Shown here: positions 55,563 through 64,000 of the stretch, one piece after another
How positions within the stretch are numbered: position 1 is the first letter of the stretch
How the letters are laid out: the number at the start of each line of letters is the position of its first letter
Assembly (NCBI GenBank): GCA_946894095.1
Contig: OX335645.2
Span: 20,731,001-20,795,000 of the forward strand
Length of the DNA stretch: 64,000 bases
DNA from: Incurvaria masculella
Taxonomy: Eukaryota > Arthropoda > Insecta > Lepidoptera > Incurvariidae
Reading direction: 5' to 3'
Made by a program: the position numbers and the translations under genes
Notes under the pieces: model-generated
Told to the model about the DNA's origin: nothing
Databases searched by the model: none
Seen by the model: the letters and a program-made list of their open reading frames with translations, nothing else

Positions 55563-57157
55563 GTATTCGATTCACCAATAGATTTAAGGCAAACGCAACC
55601 AATTGATAATTTAAATTTTTTGAACGCAGTGATGGCCCTACATCCCGGAACGTAGAACGTCGCCACAGTTTCATCGTGTAGCTATTTCCAAATAATCGTC
55701 GATGTCTACCCATCGCCACTTAAGACCACCACATTTTCATCGTGTTTGCGCTTCATCTCGAGCGCCGAGACGTTGCCACATCTCGACATTCCCGGCACTC
55801 GTCTCCGCAGCCGCGCCCACCGCGCCGTCCAGCGCGGTGCGTGCGGCCGGCCCGATGTTGCCAGTCATCCGATTTGATTCGTGCTCGCCACTCCTATACT
55901 GTAATTTGTACTAATTATTATTTGGATAGTCATTGTCGTTTATCCGGCCTGTTTAAATATTACACCGCGCGTTTGAGGACCGTGGCCGTGTATTTTCGAG
56001 TGCTCGTTCGTTATTGGGGCTCCGTACCGAAATAATCAGACGGTGGCTCTGGGATGCTGACTAGCAGCGATGGGTCATTCTCTTTAAGGTGGAATGCATT
56101 CCCATTCCTACTACACAAGTCCGGAATGACCTCCGGATTGCATGTACTACGAGCACCCAAAAAATCTGAAATGATATTTAAAAACAATCCTTTATTTGCA
56201 AGCCAATAGGGTTTACAAAAAGGCGGTACTAAGGCCATAACTGTAACGTGCAACCTGACATAGGAGAAGTGCGTTGTGGCTGGCAAAAAAGACTAAAAAC
56301 AAATTAAAGAAAATATATTTTAAATGAAATAGATAAACAATTATAAGCGTAAGACACACATACATATATAGGCTTGTAATATATTATTTTAACACATAAA
56401 TACATTACAATATTCACACATTTAAATATATACATTTATAATCAATCCACAAAGGAAACAATGTGTCTCCTGAATCAGTAGGATCAAGTTGACAAGCAAA
56501 AAGAAACGAAAAATTACACACACATTTTCCAAACAATCTGTGATTGCACCAGAATAGGTCGAAAGTATTTACGAATGCAGAGAGGATTACGAGGACTATT
56601 CTGAATAATTGGAGCTAGAATTGGCCTACAGGTTTCGTCGAACCCTTGGCACGGATACCGTGTTTGGCCGGTTCTAATCCGTACGCCCGGCTGGCCGTCG
56701 CGATCCGCTCGCTGTCCGGGCCGGGTCTATTTCCAACGTTTATAGTGAAACCACAAGTCGTTACGAAGAAAAATTGGACGTTTCATTATCTCGTAATTTA
56801 TGAGCGATCCCGGCGGTGCGTGGGCGCGGCCAATTGGCTCGGTCGCCGTGTCGGAAGATCTTGTGTCGCTTGCTGTTTGGTAACATTAAAATGTGCTCGA
56901 TTGTCTGCAGAGTTTGGCTTTCTCTATAGAGTTCTCTGGCAACCTGGGATAATCGGCCCGTAACGCACGGAGCCCTGCTTCGTATCCCTATATATCTCAC
57001 CCGAATACAGCTCTTGCATTGTACCACAGTATTAGTTGTAGTGAACCGCACAGCATTTCCAAAGGCTCTCCATTCATAGAGACATCCCTTGCGCACATGG
57101 GGGTTGGCACTAAGCTTGGCGACCGATGCAGTTGGCATGGTACGAAATGCAACTTAA
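55563..57157. other. Intergenic with GC-rich blocks
   Basis: GC-rich patches at 55750-55865 and 56640-56870. Position 56180 on, CAATCCTTTATTTGCAAGCC then AAAAAGGCGGTACT, recalls a LINE 3' end (weak). No gene recognised. Confidence 0.4.
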
Positions 57158-57496
57158 GGCTGTTCCGACCCATATAAAGTTGTTTGCACACATAACGCAA
57201 AAAGTATTGCACTTTAAGCCACGATTAATAAGAAAAGTTTAATATAGTCATATTACTTGCAGCGAAAACAATTTCACAATTTCAGGATTATTGGTTTTGT
57301 TAGAATTTATTTAAATACGATTTTTATTTAACAACGCCATCTAACGGTGTAAAACTTCTAATCGGCAATTACAACGAAACCATTAAACCTGAAATTGTGA
57401 ATATGTTTCGCTGCAACTACTATGGCTATATTTAATATTTTTGACGATACTTTTTGCGTTCTGTGTAAAAAAAACATTGTATGGGTCGGAACATCC
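57158..57496. mobile_element. TTAA foldback with very long arms
   Basis: TTAA at 57154-57157 and 57497-57500. Ends GGCTGTTCCGACCCATA and, inverted, GGATGTTCCGACCCATA. Each arm is about 130-150 bp, sharing ATAACGCAAAAAGTAT, TTGCAGCGAAA, TTCACAATTTCAGG and ATGGTTT in inverted order. The loop contains AACGCCATCTAACGGTG. Confidence 0.9.
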
Positions 57497-57500
57497 TTAA

Positions 57501-58558
57501 CTTCAGATTTAATCACTCTTGCCTGTTTACCTGGCGAGTTATTTAACATGGCACCATCCTATTCAATGCAGGTGTTGTTCTATACGATGTAGGTGCAATG
57601 TAGGTAGTAGAGATTGACTACAACAAAAAATTCCACGAATTAGTCACGTTGAACAAAACTGTATTGTGATAGATTTTTCTGCTATATTTTACTCAACATG
57701 TGAAAGAGCAGTCCCGTAACATCGAGCCATGTTTATAGGTTTCAATACCAACAAATAACAAACATGTATTTAGTTAATATGTGTACGTAGTAAATAATAA
57801 TCCAGTGCAAACATAATGTTTGCTGTAAATCCGTAACAAAGTTTTAGTTTTCATACAAACTGTTTCATAAAATCAATGTTAAAGAACACTGTGGGCGTAC
57901 AAGTTTTTTTAAATGTAACTGGACATGGATGGCTAATACCGAACTGACCGTCAGGTATTAGCCTAATATGAACTATACTTAATCAAAATTTGAAGTAAAC
58001 TGGCGCTTATAGGGATGCCATAATTGTGATGAAAATTAAATAGTTCTCAGAAAAAATATTGGCTTTCACGAATAACTCAACAAAACCCAGCCGAACGACG
58101 AAACTGTAATTTTATGCATTCATACTTTTAATAAAACTGTAAGTTTAATTTTCATTTCATTTAATTTATTTAAACTTTTTGGTAGTCAAACTACACTAAG
58201 TTACGTCACGAAGGTCCGCGGATTTGATCAACCCAGTAAAGAAGAACCCGCAAAGAAACTTCACGGGTTTACATAACATATTTTTCCATCCACAATTATG
58301 AAATACACACTTATCTAAATGCTACTGCCATTATTTCTTAATTTGTAATTATCTAAATGGGGCCATTCATATATGGCGAAAATTTAAATGTAAAATGGCG
58401 TCATATTTGGGTGAGGGGGAGTCGTTGGATTATGACCATGAGATGATTGCAGGGGGGAGGGTCCAAAATCGGCAATAAATTATATAGGCCCAATGTAAAA
58501 AATATTTTCTCGAATAATTAATAACAAATTTAGCCGTTAATTCATCAATACATTTTTA
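57501..58558. other. AT-rich spacer with a SINE tail
   Basis: At 57912-57963 (minus strand) TGTAACTGGACATGGATGGC, TAATACC, then GGTATTAGCC, a SINE tail with a shortened hairpin loop. Nothing else recognised. Confidence 0.5.
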
Positions 58559-58815
58559 GGGTTCCGTACCTAAAGGGTGAAAACGGAACCCTATTACTAA
58601 GCCTCCGCCGTCCGTCCGTCCGTCCGTCCGTCCGTCCGTCCGTCTGTCACAGGGCTGTATCTCATGAACCGTAATAGGTAGGCAGCTGAAATATTCACAG
58701 AGTGTATATTTATTTTGCCGCTATAACAACAAATAGGTAGAATTTTAAAATAATAACCAATACAAAAAACATGATTTATTTGTGTTGAAATTTGTAAGAT
58801 GGTACTTGGCCGGTT
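58559..58815 (+). mobile_element. AGGGTTCCGTA element with long (CCGT)n
   Basis: AGGGTTCCGTACCTAAAGGG, then CGGAACCCTATTACTAAGCC, a run of nine to ten CCGT units (58608-58645), CACAGGGCTGTATCTCATGA, TTTGCCGCTATAACAAC, then TTGGCCGGTTTTTT. The terminal hairpin is partly deleted. Confidence 0.85.
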
Positions 58816-59284
58816 TTTTAATATTATTTATAAAATTCACTGTTCAAGTGATGCAATACAAAATGACCCAGCTGACTGGATTAAATGAAACTTCCGTCAA
58901 TTTCGATTAAACGTAATGACACAATACTGTTGTACAATACAATAGTTGTTGATGAGTCGCGACGAACTGTCCGTCAGGTGCTGACTCGGGTTGACGACCG
59001 GCGACACGGCCGGTTCGCGGTTTTGAGCTAAGTAATCGTGTGAAGGCGGCCTCTTCGGTTCAAGTTCCGGTGTCATCATACGCAACGGAATTCCCACCTA
59101 CGCTCAAAGCCTCGCCAACGGCGGGCGTCGACAACCCTGACACAGCATAGAATATGATATTAAAAAATATTTAAAGAGCTCTGCTTATCATAAGGTCAAG
59201 CGAGCATGTGTACTGTAGAATAAACATATCAATTTGCTAATGTGTGGGTTACGAAATTTAAAGATACAACAAGTTTTCCCACTG
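58816..59284. other. Spacer, GC-rich patch
   Basis: A GC-rich patch at 58950-59130. No gene recognised. Confidence 0.4.
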
Positions 59285-59540
59285 TATTTCTCATCATGCA
59301 TTCTTAAAAGGCGACTAAGGGATGTTTCGTTCCTGGTTCGGATTCCGCGTTAAACTGTAGGTGGGTTCCTTACTTACTAGGTGGAAGGGTTTACCCGCCC
59401 GGGTTGGTACCATCGCATTGGATGAACCATGTTCAATGTACCCTTCAATATTTAAGGAAGATCTTGGCATGGCACCAAGTTCCCATGTGCTGTGTTGGAC
59501 TTATATCATGAGAGCATTGACTTATATATTACTTCGTAAG
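59285..59540 (+). mobile_element. SINE copy with internal deletion
   Basis: TTAAAAGGCGACTAAGGG, then CCTGGTTCGGATTCCGCGTT, CCCGCCCGGGTTGGTACCAT and GCATTGGATGAACCATG. It then jumps to TTCAATGTACCC, missing about 45 bp of body, and ends in a decayed tail. The 5' end has GGCGACTAAGGG as at 40690, without a 5S head. Confidence 0.75.
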
Positions 59541-59575
59541 GACCCGGTCAACGCGCACGACTAATGGCACCAGTA

Positions 59576-59609
59576 CGTTGGCCCTAAAATATTCGTTTTA
59601 GGGCCAACG
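59576..59609. repeat. Perfect 14-bp hairpin
   Basis: CGTTGGCCCTAAAA (59576-59589), loop TATTCG, TTTTAGGGCCAACG (59596-59609). No T-run after it and no gene next to it. It may be the end of a transposon or a cis element. Confidence 0.8.
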
Positions 59610-59956
59610 CGACTCAGTCGTCTGCGGACCACTGCAGAGTGATGTTGAGTCGTGAAAATGCCTAGTTGCGTAGTAAAAGAGTGCATAAAATACGAAACGA
59701 AAGTTACAAAGACACATGCAATAACGTATCATCGATAAGTAAACTCAGATAATATTTTTTCCTGTTTAACAATTGAATAATTGCATTTTCAATCGATAAT
59801 TTAATTAACTACCAAAGTTCATAAGCGGGCAAGTGACGCCATGCCGCGCGTCGCACGAGTAGGTGAACTAACCTTGTACGGGCGTCCTTTTTATTTCTGG
59901 TTTATTTTGGAGTGGATATGAGTATGAGTGGGTAATCAAAAAAATTTGTTTAATGT

Positions 59957-60268
59957 GATCTATTATGCGACCACTCAAAGTAAACGTCCCGACCTGATCT
60001 ACTTGCGTGTTATGTCAAAATTAGTTTTCGTTATATCTTGGGAAACACTAGTCATAGACCTATCCTGCGACCACTCAATGTAATCGTCCCGACCTGATCT
60101 ACCTGCCTGTCATGTAAAAAATTGTTTTTGTTACATCTTAGGAAACACTGGTCGTAGACCCATCATGCAACCACTCAAAGTAAACGCCCCGACCTGATCT
60201 AACTATCTGGAATGTCAAAATTTGTTTTCGTTATATCTTGGGAAACACTGGTCGTAGACCCATTATGA
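59957..60268 (+). repeat. Minisatellite, 100-bp period, three units
   Basis: CCACTCAAAGTAAACGTCCC recurs at 59971, 60071 and 60171, each followed by GACCTGATCTA, TGTCAAAATT, TTCGTTATATCTTGGGAAAC and ACTGGTCGTAGACC. The units differ by scattered substitutions. Confidence 0.9.
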
Positions 60269-60320
60269 CCCAGCATGAGAGTAAGGGTGGTATTAGCCAT
60301 GCCTAGTTACATAAAATAAG
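60269..60320 (+). mobile_element. SINE tail fragment
   Basis: CAGCATGAGAGTAAGGGTGG, TATTAGCCATGCCTAGTTAC, ATAAAATAAG. It follows the minisatellite directly. Confidence 0.65.
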
Positions 60321-60799
60321 TTAAATGAACCGATTTTAAATTAGCACTTTCGGGAACAACTGAATAGTTCCTCTCGTATTCTCTGTTTGCACCTGCTACT
60401 AAGTAAGTACTCTGTGACTACCATACAACACCCCGACCTACCTTTAGTCTCCTTAGGATATTAATTCGTGTTATTGTCGGACACGGGGCCTATCATTACT
60501 ATGGAATAATTAATAGGCGTTTAGAAGTTCCATAACACCCTTACGCATAATTCAATGTCGGTTGCCAAGCAACCTACATTGTCAACAAATTATTTTTTGG
60601 AAACGTTGTTCACTACAAATAGTACTATAAAAAATAGCTATCAATTTTTTATATGTGTACATGTAATCAATCTTCCGTGTGGTTTATCCAATGTTGCTAT
60701 GGCCATTAGAAAGTGGACGGACTATTTATTGCTCTGTTGAAATATTTATTTACATTAGTGCCTATACTTAGCTACGAAAGGGACTTGAGTGTGACAGAA

Positions 60800-61040
60800 G
60801 AAGCACGAGTGTATTATGTAAATGCAGCAGAAAAGTGTGAGGTTACCGGACAAGACACGGAGCAGAGGATAAGAGATAGTTTTAACCTAAATATAACGGA
60901 AAAGATAGAGTAGGTTTTGTTAGATAGTTAGAACATGTAGGACGTATGAGCGATGACCGGCATGCGGTGAAGAATTTTTCATACTGGATGGATAATGTGC
61001 CTCGGAAAAGGCCTTTTACTAGGCCTAGATGATGGGTCTA
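60800..61040 (+). pseudogene. Possible reverse transcriptase C-terminal relic
   Basis: Read across a frame change near 60905. The first part has RIRDSFNLNITEKIE and then a stop. The second has LEHVGRMSDDRHAVKNFSYW, then RKRPFTRPR. The order R-I-R-(D/E) ... W-x-(G/E)-H-V-x-R-M-x-D-D-R ... R-K-R-x-x-x-R-P-R resembles the C-terminal region of insect LINE polyproteins. Several stops and frame changes make it a dead remnant at best. It could be chance; no catalytic box is present. Confidence 0.4.
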
Positions 61041-61539
61041 CTAGAATTTATCTGACCAATTTTTGAAATCATATGAACATGCGCTTGTTTAAACACTAGC
61101 TGCATTACCCGTGTCGTTTCGGTGACGTGTCAGAGTAAAAACAAAGTCAAACATTTCAAGGCCGTAACATCCTTATGCGTTCTAGTGCTTCCCCGACTAT
61201 TTTGTTTTTAATTTATACTAAAACTTAAACTGTAATTATCCAATTAAGCGTTAGTGGTATTTTTATCTAATCCCGCCGAAACATACGATGATTTTCCTTG
61301 CATATTACAATTGGCAGAGCCTGTGACGAGCAGCAGATTGAAAAAATATAAAATTCAAGTTTATTTCGATAGTGAGAACATATACCTAAATATTAATCAA
61401 TACATTACAAATAGAAATCCTATACAGATGACCCAAAGTTTAACTCTTCTCCGGTGACACCATTTCCAAAGAAATAATGTACCTAAATATATATCTGTTA
61501 CTGTTTAATTGAAATTAATGACCGCGACGAAAACAAATC
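61041..61539. other. AT-rich spacer
   Basis: Nothing recognised. Confidence 0.4.
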
Positions 61540-62350
61540 TCGATACCAGAAGATTTGCATATCAATTTCTGTCTCCCGGCGAGCATGCGCGGGCTGACGG
61601 GGTTACGGAAATTAATGGCGCGTGTCGCAATTTATAAACGTTGCTCAACGACTTTTTCGTGACAACTGGCTTAATTAGAGCCCGCTCTCGGCGCACGTCA
61701 ACTAACCAGAGACTATTTAGAGAACCGCAGAGAGAACGTCATTAATTCATAGAATACCTCCTTCGTCTGATCCTCCCGGCCTCGCAGAAGCGAAGATAGC
61801 ATTACCGTGATGCTAATTTCCCGAAAATGTTCGTAATCTACGCTGATATTAATCACGAAATAATTAAAACTAAGTAAGCCCGAGCGAAACACCTAATCTA
61901 AAAGTCATCCCGCCCCCCGCCCGGCGGATATCAAATTATTAGCTCTGGCAACATTAACAATTAGCTCACTAACGATTTATTCAAGACACGAAATTAATTA
62001 AAACAAGTTTGCTTCGAGCGCCGATGCAGCGTCGTACCGCGCGCCTCCCGCGCCACTTCCCTCCCCTCCCCGCGCCTCTTCCGCGAACAAAGCGTTCGGA
62101 TCGCTGAATCATCCAGTAATTACCCTTTAGGTGTACCTACTATTAAAATCTAGCATTATCTTTGGCCTCATTATTGTTCAATCGGTATTGTGCGAGCGTT
62201 AACCGCCGTGGAGCCATTGAGCCGGTCGGGTCGGAACGTCTTATTTGACGTCTTGAGATTTCTCCGTTTATCTTTGACGTCAAACTCCCTGCAGTACGTA
62301 TTTGTCCACTATATTTAATGCTGATTGTTATGTTTTCCCATAAATCTTCA
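61540..62350. promoter_or_regulatory. Candidate cluster of conserved regulatory DNA
   Basis: About 800 bp with no transposon sequence. It is dense in transcription-factor-type words: GATTTGCATATCAAT (POU octamer core ATTTGCAT), GGAAATTAATGGCG, GGCTTAATTAGAGC, GTCATTAATTCAT, GATATTAATCACG, AATAATTAAAAC, AACAATTAGCTCAC, CGAAATTAATTAAAAC and CAGTAATTACCC. A GC-rich run (62035-62085) sits inside. This composition is what insect developmental enhancers show; coding potential is absent. Unproven without cross-species alignment. Confidence 0.4.
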
Positions 62351-63060
62351 ATATTCATTACATTTTAATTTTAATTCATCTTTAGTTTTTATTACTGTCT
62401 CGTATCTCCAATGTTTTAGTCACTGAGCCACAGACGGTTTATGGGGTCACTCAGTCTGTTCTACAGGTACTACCATTGACGTTGCTCTGTGGAAAAGCAC
62501 CTTTGGTCCTCAGCACAGCCACCCATACCGGGTTTTCATAAAAAAAAATGTTTTCACGAAAACCCTATCTATAAAACCCATGAGCGAAGTTATAGACGCA
62601 GACAAACCTAACCTACGCAATAATACGTCAAAAAGACCCAACCCATGTCAGTATTTTGGAGGCAATATCAGAACCGTTGGGGTGTCTGACACAGTAACTG
62701 ACCCCGCTTCTAGCCCAAATAGGTTCGAGATGGATACAAAGATAAATTTACAGATATTCATTAACGTAATATCGCCAATATCGCGTAGTTTCGTTCCTAA
62801 CTCCGCGGGCAGTGATCGCGCTTTGTCATCGAGAATTTTAATTAGATCGAGTGATTAATTGTCGGCTGCGCTAAACTTGGTGGCTTGGGTGCGGTAGGGG
62901 GGGAGGGGCAGGGCGGTGCGGGGTGGGGGGCGATGCGTGATGAATGGCGTTGCCAAGTCCTGCCTGCGGATCGTGGAAACTTCGATACGCATTGAGAGGT
63001 CAAGGAGCCGCCCGCCATTTTGAATGTACGTGGACCCAGATGGATAATAACACTATTACT
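62351..63060. other. Unique spacer
   Basis: An 8-bp inverted pair GGGTTTTC / GAAAACCC lies at about 62529-62566, with poly-A between. A G-rich run lies at 62890-62935. No gene recognised. Confidence 0.4.
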
Positions 63061-63061
63061 G

Positions 63062-63486
63062 TCTAGAGCGGCTCATAGCTTAGGGGCGCGGCCTTGCATA
63101 CCAGAGTGTATGGGGTCGAAAACCCCGTCCCATCCTTGCCCATTTTATTTCTCTTTCTGAGTTGGGTAAATGCATTTTCTGTAAGAGATCGACCTGTTCC
63201 ATGATTAAGATTCCGCCCGGGCTTTACCCGCATTGGATGAAACTGTGGTTGAAGCGGCAAACAAAAATGTCCAGGTTTTCTATCAAGTGGAGTGTAACCG
63301 TGCTCATAAAGGACCTGGCATGGCACCTAATTCTTTCGGGGAATGTGGTATATTGGGCTAATGTCATAACGGTAGTTGTGTGGTATTAGCTATCCATGTC
63401 AGGTTCCATTAAAAATTGTACTTGTCATCCACGTCAGGATCTATTTAAAAAAGTACTAGCCATTCATGTCTAGTTACACGAAAAAC
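63062..63486 (+). mobile_element. tRNA-headed SINE with triplicated tail
   Basis: The head has CTCATAGCTTAGGGGCGCGG (A-box-like), then a T-arm-like GGGGTCGAAAACCCC (B-box-like). The linker TTTCTCTTTCTGAGTTGG, the body CCGCCCGGGC and CATTGGATGAAACTGTGG, and the tail hairpin GGGCTAATGTCATAACGG / GGTATTAGC follow. After this the terminal segment is repeated three times with a 35-bp period, starting at 63392, 63427 and 63462 (ATCCATGTCAGGTTC-type). Confidence 0.8.
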
Positions 63487-64000
63487 ATTATATAATATGT
63501 GAATTCGTTGCACTGCCTGGGCCTTTCTTATATTGCAGGGATATAATTAACTGCAGTTACGTGAATCCGAACCACGACCAATCCCTGTCGCTGTTACGGC
63601 ATAAACCGAATATCAACTAAAAACTCCGTTGAAAACGACAGAGTGCGCAGTTCTTAAATGTTTGTACGTAATTTGATAAATCGCGGTCTCTCGGCATAAT
63701 ATGTTAGCGCTCGTTGTACATCACCTATTAACTGTATTATTGCTGGCAATTTGTCAGTCGCTTGTGTGTTGTGCGCTTTGAATGTTTTTACTTAAGTATG
63801 TTATCTTGTACTGTTTATATAAACATACAAATGTATGTATCTAATTTGTTTTAAAAGTTCATATTATTGCCCTGCATACTATAGACTGCTCTGGTGTGTC
63901 CACGCCTCTAAAGACGGAGGCATCGTCAGTACCACTTGGTTGCCCTAGAGTTACGTCTCACAGCCCGGCTCGTCAAACGGTATCAGTTAGCGTAAGTTTC
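63487..64000. other. AT-rich end of window
   Basis: No gene, RNA or repeat with a partner was recognised. Confidence 0.4.

Noticed and set aside
56180..56240. Third LINE 3' end
   Set aside because: Only TTTATTTGCAAGCC and AAAAAGGCGG resemble the other two. The simple-repeat tail is missing, so the support is too weak.
1..64000. CRISPR array
   Set aside because: The regular repeats (59957-60268, 63392-63486) have no short-repeat/unique-spacer layout, and the genome is eukaryotic.
1..64000. Bacterial operon, phage or plasmid content
   Set aside because: No ribosome-binding-site-led frames, no bacterial gene families and a dense set of insect-type transposons.

Overview
The window looks like a piece of insect nuclear genome, most probably a moth or butterfly. 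It has no bacterial-style operons and no open reading frame that reads as an intact gene. It is AT-rich with isolated GC/CpG-rich blocks and is packed with short dispersed repeats. Pointers to Lepidoptera are the repeat that begins AGGGTTCCGTACC, carries a (CCGT)n run and ends in the hairpin word GTGCGAGTCCGACTCGCAC, the flanking word AACCGACTTCAAA, RTE-type retrotransposon remains, LINE 3' ends with an AAAGGCGGA word, and a short CCTAA (insect telomere-type) array. The order-level assignment is recognition from memory; the species cannot be named.

I find no complete protein-coding gene. Recognisable coding sequence is limited to transposon debris: an RTE-like reverse transcriptase fragment (about 31000-31390), two copies of the RTE-like C-terminus (28402-28612 and 31964-32187), a possible reverse transcriptase C-terminal relic (60800-61040) and a mariner transposase relic (18085-18205). 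The window is best read as an intergenic region or a very large intron.

The dominant element is a SINE present in roughly 18 full or partial copies. Some copies start with a 5S-rRNA-derived promoter (best at 7766-8139 and 51541-51917). Others start with a tRNA-like head (14110-14465, 36552-36908, 63062-63486). All share the same body and a 3' tail that folds into a hairpin (GGCTAATACC / GGTATTAGCC) before an A-run. A second theme is foldback or terminal-inverted-repeat elements flanked by TTAA whose termini begin GG: 3831-3986, a 542-bp family with five copies, 55191-55558 and 57158-57496. Other families include three copies of a palindromic 122-127 bp element, two copies of a GCCCCG-starting element, a probable hAT derivative (43055-43484) and a tRNA-carrying foldback (52148-52485).

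Several insertions are nested, and copy-to-copy comparison fixes their order: a LINE 3' end inside a SINE (5698-6042), an AGGGTTCCGTA element inside a SINE (40837-41102), and a multi-level stack at 16836-18000 with CCTAA repeats in the loop of a foldback. There are also a 280-bp direct tandem duplication (25279-25845) and a 100-bp minisatellite (59957-60268).

Between repeats lie GC-rich blocks and stretches rich in homeodomain-type TAATTA words (for example 15560-16400, 25846-26040, 29440-29640, 33150-33700, 43840-44130, 45900-46520, 48470-48930 and 61540-62350). These are the best candidates for conserved regulatory DNA, and 45950-46507 could be a promoter with a first exon. That reading is inference: no alignment could be run.
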